The translations under genes and the position numbers were made by a program. From contig NC_082684.1 of the NCBI RefSeq assembly GCF_949987515.2, forward strand, positions 15,491,701 through 15,555,700: a stretch of DNA of 64,000 bases, read 5' to 3'. Below are positions 48,334-59,529 of this stretch, in pieces. The notes under the pieces are model-generated. The model was not told the DNA's origin and did no database searches. It saw only the letters and a list, made by a program, of their open reading frames with translations. Positions within the stretch are counted from its first letter, which is position 1. Every line of letters starts with the position of its first letter. The stretch comes from Delphinus delphis (lineage: Eukaryota > Chordata > Mammalia > Artiodactyla > Delphinidae).

Positions 48334-51307
48334 TTTTTCCTTCTAATTTTATTAAGTTTTATTTCTCTTACAAGTGGAAGTTTGTGTCTTTTGATCACCT
48401 TCATCCAATTCCCCCCCACTCCCCCCCCGCCTCTGGTAACCAGAAATTTGGTCTCTTTTTCTATGAGTTTGTTTGTTTTTGAAGTATAATTGACCTGCAA
48501 TACTATGTTAGTTTCTATTACACAGCATAGTGATTTGATATTTCTATACATTTCAAAATGATCACCATGATAAGTCTAGTTAATATGTGTCACCACACAA
48601 AGATACTACATAGTTATTGACTATATTCCCCACACTGTACATAGCATTCTGTGCATGTGTGTGTGTGCACGCATGTGTATGTATGATTACTTGAAGTTAC
48701 TGATCTCTTAAGTTCAAACTCATTTTAACAACCCTGCATTTTTACCCTCTCCCCGCATGTTTACTGTTTTTGACATCATATTTTACATCTTTTGTTTTAT
48801 ATCTTTTGTGTATCCCTTAACCACTTATTGCAGATATAGATGATTTTATGACTTCTGTCTTTTAATCTTCTTACTATGGCTGATTTACTACCTTTACTGT
48901 ATATTTGTCTTTACCAGTGAGATTTTTTCCTTTCACAATTTTCATCTTTCTAGTTGTAGCCTTTTCTTTTTCACTTAGAGTTGTCCCTTTAACATTTCTT
49001 GTAAAGCTGGTTTAGTGGTGCTGAACTCTTTTAGCTTTTGCTTGTCCATAAAACTTTTGGTCTCTCCATAAAATCTGAACACAAGCTTTACCAGGTCGAG
49101 TATACTTGGTTGTAGACTTATCCCTTTCATCACTTTAAATATATCATGCCACTCCCTCCTGGCCTACAGAGTTTCTGCTGAAAGGTCAGCTGATAGCCTT
49201 ATGGGAGTTCCCTTGTACATAAATTGCTACTTTTCCCATGCTTCTTTTAACATTCTCTATCTTTAATTTTTATGTCTTGATGTGGTCCTCTTTGGATTGA
49301 TTCTCTGTGGGACTCTCTGTGCTTCCTGGACCTGGATGTCTGTTTCCTTCTCCAGGTTAGGGAAGTTTTCAGCTATTATATCTTCAGATATGTTCCCTGC
49401 CACTTTCTCTCTTTCTTCTCCTTCTGGGACCCCTGTAATTCAAATGTTAGTATGCTTGATGTCTCAGAGGTCTCTTAAGCTGTCCTCATTTCTTTTTATT
49501 CTTTCTTCTGTTCAGCTTAAGTGATTTCTACTACTTTGTCTGCCAGCTCACAGATCCATTCCACTGTATCATTTAATCTGTTGATTCCTTCTAGTGTATT
49601 TTTCCATTTCAGTTATTGTATTCTTCAGCTCTGCTTGGTTTTTCTTTATATTTTTAAACTCTTTGTTAGAAACTTTTAACTTCTCACTCTGTTCACCCAT
49701 CACTACTTTGAACTCGCTATAAAGTAAATTGCCTATTTCCTGTCACTTAGTTCTTCTGCACCCCAACAGCACAATCCCCCCTGGTCACCAGAGCTGTATG
49801 CTCTAGGGGTGCCTGCTGCGTGGGCTGTGTGGGTCCTTGTCTTGTGGCACACTGACTACTATGGGAGTCTGGTAGGTGTGGCTGGCCCACACTCCAGTTA
49901 GTTGCCAGGCACTGCCTTGTGTAGAGGATGCTGGCCACTGGTGGGCAGGTCTGGGTCATGAGGCTGCTGACTGTGGCCCAGTGGTCCTGGGGCTAGTGCT
50001 AGCCCACTGGTGGTTGGAGCTGGGTTCTGGAGTGGGTATGGTGCTGGGGTCTTCCAGATATAGTGTCGGCCTGCAGGTAGGTGGGGCCAGTTCCAGACAT
50101 AGCTGGCTGCAGGGTCTGGGGTGTCCCAAAGCTTGTGTTGGCCCACTGGTGAGAGGAGCTAGATCCTGGGACAGCTGGCTGAGGGGTCCAGAGTGTCTTG
50201 GAGCTGGTATCAGTCAGCTGGTGGCAGGGCTAGGTCCTGGGGTCTCTGGCTGCAAGGCCTAGGTGTTGCAGAGCTGGTGTCGGCCTGCTACTGAGTGGGG
50301 AGGCCCAGGGGATTCCAGGCTAGTGCCTGTTCACGGGTGGGCAGAGCTGGGGGTCCCAGAGTTTGTGTTTCTGCCCACTCGTGGCTGGGGCCGGAGCCCA
50401 AGGTATCCTGGGACTGTTGCGTATCCTCCGGTGGGTGAGGCTGGTTCTGGTGCTAGTGCTGCCCACTGGTGTGCATGGCTGGGTCCCGGGCCCTCTGGCA
50501 AACAGTGTTGGATCCCAGGGTGACTGTGGCTCAGGGGACCTTAAGGCAGCAAGCCTGCTGGTGGATGGGGCTGTGTCTCTGCTCAGCTAGTTACTTGGCC
50601 TGAGGCATTCCAGTATTGGTGCTGAAAGGCTAGTGGATAGGATTGGGTCCTGACACTAATAAGCTAGAAGGAGGGTTCAGAAGTGGTGTTTGCCAGCACC
50701 AGCGTCCATGTAGTAGAACAGCCTCCCCCAGATGACTGCTACCTTTGTCTTGTCCCCAAGATAAGCTCCAGTTGCCTTCTGCCTCTCTGGGAGGCTCTCC
50801 AAGATCAGTAGGTCAGTCTGACCCAGGCTTCTTTCAAATTATTGCTTGTGCCCTGGGTCCTCCTGAAGTGTGTGCGATTTTGTGTGTGCCCTTTAAGAGT
50901 GGAGTCTCTTCCCACAATCCTCTGGCTCTCCCAAAAGTAAGCCCCACTAGCCTTCAAAGCCAACGTTCTGGGGGCTCATCGTCCCAGTGCAGAAGCCCCT
51001 AGGCTGGGGAGCCTGATATGGTGCTCAGACCACTGGCTCCTTGGGCTGAACCTCTACAGTTGTAATTATCCTCCTGTTTGTGGGTCATCCACCTGGGAGT
51101 GTGGATCTTGACTCTGCCACATCTCCACCCTTCCTACTCATCTCATTGTGGTTCCTTCATTGTATATTTAGTTGTAGAAGATCTTTTCTGCTAGTATTCC
51201 CTTCTTTCTCATCAATAGTTTTGTGTAAATAGTTGTAATTTTGGTGTGCCATGGGAGGAGGTGAGCTCAGGGTCTTCTGACTCTGCCATCTTGGCCACTC
51301 CCCCAGT
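48334..51307 (-). mobile_element. Half-L1 (HAL1)-like element: 5' UTR, ORF1 and 3' UTR, no ORF2
   Basis: A 2974-bp insertion flanked by accatattgtctt (48321-48333) and accatactatctt (51308-51320), 11 of 13 matching. Read on the - strand it starts near 'gtggccaagatggcagagtc' (51277-51296 on +, reverse complemented), runs through a GC-rich 5' region with tandem repeats, an ORF1-like region (about 48990-49650) and an L1M-type 3' UTR (about 48340-48690). RT and endonuclease sequence is missing. This is the layout of HAL1; an L1 with an internal deletion is the alternative. Confidence 0.65.
49870..50480 (-). repeat. Approximately 70-bp imperfect tandem repeats in the HAL1-like 5' region
   Basis: A phrase of the type 'ggcccactggtgggtggggctgg' recurs with starts near 49871, 49933, 50001, 50067, 50140, 50210 and 50281, then less regularly near 50330, 50376, 50427 and 50460. 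The period is 62-73 bp in the regular part. Units are diverged. Confidence 0.75.
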
Positions 51308-51496
51308 ACCATACTATCTTGATTACTATAGCTTCATAGTAAGTCTTGAAGTTGGGTAGTGTCTGTCTTCCAACTTTGTTTTTCCTCTTCAATATTGTGT
51401 TGGCTTTTCTGGGTCTTTTGCCTCTCCATGTCAACTTTAGAATCAGTTTGTTAATATCCATAAAATAACTTGCTGGGATTTTGATTGAGATTGCAT

Positions 51497-51918
51497 TGTT
51501 GGTTCACAACCTCACGAGTTCCCTGAGTGAAATTCTGAACTGACCCCCATACATAGAGGGCAAGGAGGGACTGAAGAAAGGCAGACCACTCCAGTTTGGA
51601 GGGTGGCAGTTTTAATAAACAAGGGAACTTACATACAAGGCATGTCTTGGGCAGCTGCATGACAAGTAGATCTCCGTACCCACCCGCCAGAATCTTAAGC
51701 ATTTTTCTAGAGACCTTAATGGGGGTTCAGTCATGTATATAGTCCAGATGGTCTCAATAGCACATTACTGCCTCAAGGCTGTGTCCTTGAAGTGGCTCCT
51801 TGTATGAGAACAGTGGGCAGAATGGACATCCCATGGAGAGGGTAAGGAGCCTCTGATTGCCTGGGTCCATTTCTCAGGTCAACCAGTGGTCATGTCCTCT
51901 CAATGACCTCCTCCAACA
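51497..51918 (-). mobile_element. Solo LTR (ERV) inserted in L1MB
   Basis: A 422-bp segment with TGTTGG...CCAACA termini interrupts L1MB ORF2. It is flanked by tgcat (51492-51496) and tgcag (51919-51923), a 5-bp TSD with one mismatch. On the - strand an ATTAAA signal lies about 300 bp in, followed by a pyrimidine-rich stretch, as in a class I LTR. No internal viral genes are present. Orientation is inferred. Confidence 0.65.
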
Positions 51919-52344
51919 TGCAGATAAGTTGGGAAGAACTGAGATCTTGGTGGTACTGAGTCTTCCTATCCATGAACATAGAATATCTCTTCATTTATTT
52001 GGTTCTTCTTTGACTTCATTCATCAGAGTTTTGTGGTTTTCCTCATATAGGTTTTGTATCTATTTTGTTAGATTTATACCTAAGTATTTCAATTTTTGGT
52101 GCTAATGTAATGGTATTGCATTTTTTAAAATTTGTTTATTTTTTATTATTAGTTATCTTAGGATCTTATTAGTTATCTACTTTATACATATTAGTATATA
52201 TATATCAATCCCAGTCTCACAATTCATCCCACCACCATGACCACCACCACCCCCACTTCCCCCCCTTGGTGTCCATATGTTTGTTCTCTACATCTGTGTC
52301 TCTATTTCTGCCTTGTAAACTGGTTCATCTGTACCATTTTTCTA

Positions 52345-55300
52345 GATTACACACATGCATTAATATACGATATTTGTTTTTCTCTTTCTGACTTACTTCA
52401 CTCTGTATGAAAGTCTCTAGGTCCATCCACGTATCTACAAATGACCCAATTTTGTTCCTTTTTATGGCTGAGTAATACTCCATTGTATATATGTACCACA
52501 TCTTCTTTATCCATTCATCTGTTGATGGGCATTTAGGTTGCTTCTATGACCTGACTATTGTAAATAGTGCTGCCGTGAACATTGAGGTGCATGTGTCTTT
52601 TTGAATTATGGTTTTCTCTGGGTATATGCCCAGTAGTGGGATTGCTAGGTCATATGGTAATTCTATTTTTAGTTTTTTAAGGAACCTCCATACTGTTCTC
52701 CATAGCGGCTGTGTCAATTTACATTCCCACAAACACTGCAAGTGGGTTCCCTTTCCTCCACACCCTCTCCAGCATTTGTTGTTTGTAGATTTTCTGATGA
52801 TGCCCATTCTAACTGGTGTGAGTTGATAGCTCATTGTAGTTTTGATTTGCATTTCTCCAATAATTAGTGATGTTGAGCAGCTTTTCATGTGCCTCTTGGC
52901 CATCTGTATGTCGTCTTTGGAGAGATGTCTATTTAGGTCTTCGGCCCATTTTTTGATTGGGTTGTTTGTTTTTTTGAAGATTAAGCTGCATGGGCTTCCC
53001 TGGTGGCGTGGTGGTTGAGAGTCCGCCTGCTGATGCAGGGGACGCGGGTTCGTGCCCCGGTCCGGGGGATCCCACATGCCACGGAGCAGCTGGGCCAGTG
53101 GGCCATGGCTGCTGAGCCTGCGCATCCGGAGCCTGTGCTCCGCAACGGGAGAGGACACGGCAGTGAGAGACCCGCGTACTGCAAAAAAAAAAAAGATTAA
53201 GCTGCATGAGCTGTTGCTATATTTTGGAGATTAATCCTTTGTCTGTTGATTCGTTTGCAGATATTTTCTCCCATTCTGAGGGTTGTCTTTTCGTCTTGTT
53301 TATGGTTTCCTTTTCTGTGTAAAAGCTTTTAAGTTTCATTAAGTCCCATTTGTTTGTTTGTTTTTATTTCCATTACTCTAGCAGGTGGGTCATAAAAGAT
53401 CTTGCTGTGATTTATGTCAAAGAGTGTTCTTCCTATGTTTTCCTCGAAGAGTTTTATAGTGTCTGGTCTTACATTTAGGTTTTTAATCCATTTTGAATTT
53501 ATTTTTGTATATGGTGTTTGGGAGTGTTCTAATTTCATTCTTTTACATGTAGCTGTCCAGTTTTCCCAGCACCACTTATTGAAGAGACTGTCTTTTCTCC
53601 ATTGTAACTCCTTGCCTCCTTTGTCATAGATTAGTTGACCATAGGTGCGTGGATTTATCTCTGGTTTTCTATCCTGTTTCATTGATTTGTGTTTCTATTT
53701 TTGTGCCAGTACCATACTATCTTGATTCCTGTAGCTTTGTAGTATAGCCTGAAATCAGGGAGTCTGATTCCTCAAGCTCTGTTTTTTTCCCTCAAGATTG
53801 CTTTTGCTATTCGGGGTCTTTTGTCTCTCCATACAAATTTTAAGATTTTTTTGTTCTAGTTCTGTAAAAAATGCCACTGGTAATTTGATAGGGATTGCAT
53901 TGAATCCGTAGATTGCTTTGGGTAGTATAGTCATTTTAACAATATTGATTCTTCCAATCCAAGAACATGGTATATCTCTCCATCTGTTTGTGTCATCTTT
54001 GATTTCTTTCACCAGTGTCTTAATAGTTTCCTTAGTACAGGCCTTTTACCTCCTTAGATAGGTTTATTCCTAGGTATTTTATTCTTTTTGTTACAGTGGT
54101 GAATGGGATTGTTTCCTTAATTTCTCTTTCTAATCTTACATTGTTAGTGTATAGGAATGCAAGAGATTTCTGTGCATTAATTTTGTATCCTGCAACTTTA
54201 CCAGGTTCATTAATTAGCTCTCTAGTAGTTTTCTGGTGGCATCTTTAGGATTCTCTATGTACAGCATCATGTCATCTGCAAACAGTGACAGTTTTACTTC
54301 TTCTCCAATTTGGATTCCTTTTATTTCTTTTTCTTCTCTGATTGCCGTGGCTAGGACTTCCAAAACTATGTTGAATAACAGTTGCAGGAGTGGACATCCT
54401 TGTCTTGTTCCTGATCTTAGAGGAAATGCTTTCAGCTTTTCACCATTGAGGATGATGTTTGCTGTGAGTTTGTCATATATGGCCTTTATTATGTTGAGGT
54501 ATGTTCCCTCTGCCCATTTTCTGGAGAGTTTTTATCATAAATTGGTGTTGAATTTTGTCAAAAGCTTTTTCTGCATCTATTGAGACGATCATATGGTTTT
54601 TATTCTTCAGTTTGTTAATATGGTGTATCACATTGATTGATTTGCATATATTGAAGAATTCTTGTATACCTGGGATAAATCCCTCTTGATCATGGTGTAT
54701 GATCCTTTTTAATGTATTGTTGGATTCTGTTTGCTAGTATTTTGTTGAGGATGTTTACGTCCATATTCATCAGTGATACTGATCTGTAATTTTCTTTTTT
54801 TGTAGTATCTCTGTCTGGTTTTGGTATCAGGCTGATGGTGGCTTCGTAGAATAAGTTTGGGAGTGTTCCTGCCTCTGCAATTTTTTGGAAGAGTTTGAGA
54901 AAGATGGGTGTTAGCTCTTCTCTAAATGTTTCATAGAATTCACCTGTAAAGCCATCTGGTCCTGGACTTTTGTTTGTTGGAAGATTTTAAATCACAGTTT
55001 CAATTTCAGTGCTTGTGATTGGTCTTTTCATATTTTCTGTTTCTTCCTGGTTCAGCCTTGGTAGGTTTTACCTAAGAATTTGTCCATTTCTTCCAGGTTG
55101 TCCATTTTATTGGCATAGAGTTGCTTGTAGGAGTCTCTTTGGATGCTCTGTATTTCTGCAGTGTCTGTTGTAACTTCTCCTGTTTCATTTCTAATTTTAT
55201 TGATTTGAGTTCTCTCCGTCTTGTTCTTGAAGAGTCTGGTTAAAGATTTATCAATTTTATGTTCTCAAAGAACCACCTTTTAGTTTTATTGATCTTTGCT

Positions 55301-56330
55301 GTTGTTTTCTTTGTTTCTGTTTCATTTATTTCTGCTCTGATCTTTATGATTTCTTTCCTTCTATTAACTTTGGGTTTTGTTTGTTCTTCTTTCTCTAGTT
55401 CCTTTAGGTGTAAGGTTAGATTGTTTATTTGAGATTTTTCTTGTTTCTTGAGGTAGGGTTGTATTGCTATAAACTTCCCTCTTAGAACTGCTTTTGCTGC
55501 ATCCCATAGGTTTTGGATCATCATGTTTTCATTGTCATTCGTCTCTAGGTATTTTTTTATTTCCTCTTTGATTTCTTCAGTGATCTCTTGGTTATTTAGT
55601 AATGTATTGTTTAGCCTTCATGTGTTTGTGGTTTTTATGTTTTATTCTGAGTAATTAATTGCTAATCTCATAGCATTGTGGTCAAAAAGATTCTTGATAT
55701 GATTTCAGTTTTCTTAAATTTAGTGAGGCTTGATTTGTGACCCAAGATGTGATCTATCCTGGAATGTGTCATGTGTACTTGAGAGGAAAGTGTAATCTGT
55801 TTTCGGATGGACTGTCCTATAATTATCAGTTAAATCTATCTAGTTCATTGTGTCCTTTAAAGCTTGTGTTTCCTTATTAAGTTTCTGTCTGGATGATTCT
55901 GTCCATTGGTGTAAATGAGGTGTTAAAGTCCCCTACTATTATTGTTTTACTGTTGATTTCCTCTTTTATAGCTGTTAGTATTTGCCTTATGTATTGAGGT
56001 GCTCCTATGTTGGGTGCATATATATTTATAATTGTTATATCTTCTTCTTGGATTGATCCCTTGATCATTATGTAGTGTCCTTCCTTGTCTCTTGTAACAT
56101 TCTTTATAAGTCTATTTTATCTGATATGAGTATTGCTACTCCAGCTTTCTTTTGATTTCCATTTGCATGGAATATCTTTTTCCATCCCCTCACTTTCATT
56201 CTGTATATGTCCCTAGGTCTGAAGTGGGTCTCCTGTAGACAGCATATATATGGGTCTTGTTTTTGTATCCATTCAGCAAGCCTCTGTCTTTTGGTTGGAG
56301 CATTTAATCCATTTACGTTTAAGGTAATTA
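52345..56330 (-). pseudogene. L1 ORF2 remnant
   Basis: Reverse-strand ORF2 with stops and shifts throughout. The endonuclease end, INIYAPNIGAPQYIRQ with VGDFNT, is at about 55895-56030. The RT core near 54270-54440 includes a FADD-equivalent and GCPLSP-equivalent region, and the cysteine-rich tail is at about 52725-52790. The longest open pieces are about 85-204 codons; the 204-codon one (52544-53158) runs on into the inserted SINE. Inactive. Confidence 0.88.
52993..53192 (+). mobile_element. CHR-type SINE inside L1
   Basis: A perfect 16-bp TSD aagattaagctgcatg lies at 52977-52992 and 53193-53208. CpG-rich copy with standard head and A tail. It is the last insertion in the nest. Confidence 0.96.
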
Positions 56331-56419
56331 TATTGATATGTATGTTCCTATTACCATTTTCTTAATTGTTTCAGGTTTGTTTTTATAGGTCCTTTTCTTC
56401 TCTTGTGTTTCCCCTTTAG

Positions 56420-57371
56420 AGAAGAGGTTCCTTTAGCATTTTTTGTAGAGCTGGTTTGGTGGTGCTGAATTCCCTTAGCTTTTGCTTGTCTGTAAAGCCT
56501 TTGATTTCTCCGTCAACTCTGAATGAGATCCTTGCCAGGTAGAGTAATCTTGCTTGTAGGTTCTTCCTTTTCATCACTTTAGATAAATCATGCCATTCCC
56601 TTCTGGCTTGTAGAGTTTCTGCTGAGAAATCAGCTGTTGTATGTTATTTGTCATTTTTATATGACAAATGTATGTTTGTATGTTATTTGTCATGTGTTGT
56701 ATGTTAATTGTATGTTATTTGTCATTTTTCCCTTGTTGCTTTTAATAATTTTTCTTTGTCTTTAATTTTTGTCAGTTTGATTACTGTGTGTATCCGCATG
56801 TTTCTCCTTGGGTTTATCCTGCTTGGGACTCTGCACTTCCTGGACTTGGGTGGCTGTTTCCTTTCCCATGTTAGCGGAGTTTTCGACTGTAATCTCTTCA
56901 CATATTTTCTCGGGTCCTTTCTCTCTCTCTTCGCCTTCTGGGACCCCTATAATGCGAATGTTGGTGCATTTAATGTTGTCCCAGAGATCTCTTAAGCTGT
57001 CTTCATTTCTTTTCATTCTTTTTTCTTTCTCCTCTTCCAGGGCAGTGAATTCCACCATTCTGTCTTCCAGGTCACTTATCCGTTCTGCCTCAGTTATTCT
57101 GCTATTGATTCCTTCTAGTGTATTTTTCATTTCAGTTACTGTTCATCTCTGTTTGTTTGTTCTTTAATTCTTCTAGGTGTTTGTTCTTTAATTCTTCTAG
57201 GTCTTTGTTAAACATTTCTTGCATCTTCTCGGTCTTTTCCTCCATTCTTTTTCCGAGGTCCTGGATCATCTTCACTGTCATTATTCTGAGTTCTTTTTCT
57301 GGAAGGTTGCCTATCTGTACTTCATTTCGTTGTTTTTCTGGGGTTTTATCTTGTTCCCTCATCTGGAACAT
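56420..57371 (-). pseudogene. L1 ORF1 remnant with duplicated coiled-coil segment
   Basis: Two long open pieces, 57371-57132 (MFQMREQDK..., with IGNLPEKELR and coiled coil) and 57130-56762 (MKNTLEGINSRITEAE... to RIIGVPEGEE), are separated by a stop and a shift. The C-terminal RNA-binding part is further disrupted by an AT-rich expansion at about 56634-56730. A 24-bp in-frame duplication (57156-57179, 57180-57203) repeats the residues LEELKNKH in the coiled coil. Confidence 0.85.
56634..56730. repeat. Local expansion of a TATGTTATTTGTCAT unit
   Basis: The unit gtatgttatttgtcat appears about three times with partial copies between them, at about 56639, 56678 and 56710. It includes an inverted repeat ATTTGTCAT/ATGACAAAT at 56646-56669. 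Confidence 0.8.
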
Positions 57372-59229
57372 AGTCCTCTACCTTTTCATTTTGTCTGTCT
57401 TTCTGTGATTGTGGCTTTCGTTCCACAGGCTGAAGAATTGTAGTTCTTCTTGCTTCTGCTGTCTGCCTTCTGGTAGATGAGGCTCTCTAAGAGGCTTGTG
57501 CAAGCTTCCTGATTGGAGAAGTGTTGGTGGGCAGAACTGGGTGTTGCTCTGTTGGGCAGAGCTCAGTAAAACTTTAATCCACTTTTCTGCTGATGGGTGT
57601 GACTGGGTTCCCTCCCTGTTGGTGGTTTGGCCTGAGGTGACCCAGCCCTGAAGCCTACCCACTCTTTGGTGGGGCTAATGGCAGACTCTGGGCGGGCTCA
57701 CGCCAAGGAGTACTTTCCAGAACTTACGCTGCCAGCGTCCTTGTCCCTGCAGTGTACCACAGCCTCCCCCCACCTCTGCAGGAGACCCTCCAACACTAGA
57801 AAGTAGGTCCGGTTCAGTCTCCCATGGGGTCACCACTCCCTTCCCTGGGTCCTGATGCACACACTACTTTGTGTGTGTCCTCCAAGAGTGGAGTCCCTGC
57901 TTCCCCAAGTCCTGTCGAAGTCCTGCAATCAAATCCCACCAACCTTCAAAGTCTGATTCTCTAGGAATTCCCCCTCTTGTTGCCGGACCTCCAGGTTGGG
58001 AAGCCTGACATGGGGCTCAGAACCTTCACTACAGTGGGTGGACCTCTGTGGTATAAATGTTCTCCGGTTTGTGAGTCACCCACCTAGCAGCCATGGGATT
58101 TGATTTTATTGTGGTTGCGCCCTTCTTACTATCTCATTGCTGCTTCTCCCCTGTCCTTGGATGTGGGGCATGTTTTTCATGAATTCCAGTGTCCTCCTGT
58201 TGATGATTGTTCAGCAGTTAGTTGTGATTCCAGTGCTCTCGCAAGAGGGAGTCTGGTATTGCATTTTAAATTTCAAATTCCATTTGTTCACTCTCAGTGT
58301 ATAGGATAGCAGTTAACTTTGTATATTAACTTTGTGTCCTGCAACCTTGCTATAGTTGCTTTTTAGTTCCAGAAATTCTTTTGGCTCATCCTTTTGCATT
58401 TTTTTTACATAGATGATCATGTCATCTGCGAACAAAGACTGTTTTATTCTTCCTTCCCAGTCGGTATACGTTTTATTTCCTTTTCTTGCATTATTGCATT
58501 AACAAGGCCTTCCAGCACAGTACTGAAAAGGAGTGGTAAAAGGGGGCATTCATGACTTGCACCTGATCTTTGTGGGAAAGAGTTTCTCACCATGAAATAT
58601 GATGTTAGCTGTGGGGTTTTTGTAGATACTCTTCATAAGGTTGATATGAAGTTCTGTATTCCTGGTTTCCCTTGAGTTTTTATCATGAATGGGTATTGGC
58701 ATTTGTCAGATGCCTTTTCTGCATATATTGATATGATTGTGTGATTTTTATTTTAGTCCATCAATATGATGGACCACATCAATTGATTTTTTAATCATAC
58801 CTGGGATAAATTCCACATAGTTGTCGTGTATAATTCTTTTTATACTTTTTAAAATTCGATTTACTAATATTTTGTTGAAGATTTTTGCATCTATGTTTAT
58901 GAGAAGTACTAATGTGTGGTTTTCTTTTCTTGTGATGTCTTTATCTGGTTTTATAGTATTAGGGTAATGCTGGCCACATAAAATGAGTTAGGAAGCATTC
59001 CCCCTGCTTTTGTTCTCTGAAAGAGATTATAGAGAATTGGTATAATTTCTTCCTTAAATGTTTGGTAGGATTTACCAGTGAACCCATCTGAGCCTGATGC
59101 TTTCTGTTTTCAAGGTTATTAATTATTGATTCAACTTATAGATACAGGCCTATTGAGATCATCGATTTCTTCTTGTGAGAGTTTGGCAGATTGTGTCTGA
59201 TACATGTATTCTAAAGTAATTAAGGTTAC

Positions 59230-59450
59230 ATTATATGTAAAATCTTGGATTCTCTGCTTTTTATTTAACATTATAGCATAACTTTTCTCCAGTACTGTGA
59301 AAAATCACATTTTTAATGACTGCATGAGAGTCCATCCTGTGATTGTACCATAATTATTTAACCATTTCTAAATGTTGGACATTTAGGTGGTTTTCAGGTT
59401 TTTACTGTTATAAGTAAGGATTCAAGAACAAAAAAGCTACATAAGGATTT
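59230..59450 (-). mobile_element. Possible old L1 3' UTR fragment
   Basis: 'gtaccataattatttaacca' and 'ggacatttaggtggttttca' resemble old L1 3' UTR in reverse. Weak match. Confidence 0.4.
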
Positions 59451-59529
59451 TTCTGTATTGAGGATTATTTCATTTTTAAAAATTTCTTTTAACACTAGCA
59501 GCTCCTTTGGAAATTCAGTTAAAAAATAC

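Larger units (their letters stand above)
52125..58253 (-). mobile_element. Full-length LINE-1, decayed
   Basis: A 6.1-kb L1 with a perfect 14-bp TSD tggtattgcatttt (52111-52124 and 58254-58267). 3' UTR is at about 52125-52345, ORF2 remnant at about 52345-56330, ORF1 remnant at about 56420-57371 and 5' UTR at about 57372-58253. The 5' end reads 'gactccctcttgcgagagca' on the - strand, unlike the 5' UTR of the copy at 22.5 kb. A CHR SINE (52993-53192) sits in its ORF2. Confidence 0.92.
47145..59205 (-). mobile_element. Old L1MB-type element, host of nested insertions
   Basis: One old L1 copy can be followed in five or so pieces: 47145-47500 (3' UTR, 'ttagagcagttttaggttta'), 47721-48333, 51308-51496, 51919-52124 and 58254-59205 (ORF2, ending near the RT motifs). 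Consecutive pieces are co-linear in ORF2, so the material between them was inserted later. Its own remaining length is about 2.3 kb, and it is 5'-truncated within ORF2. Confidence 0.8.

Noticed and set aside
49876..50523. Two tryptophan/glycine-rich + frames
   Set aside because: Antisense through the tandem-repeat 5' region of the half-L1-like element; the repetitive composition explains the openness.
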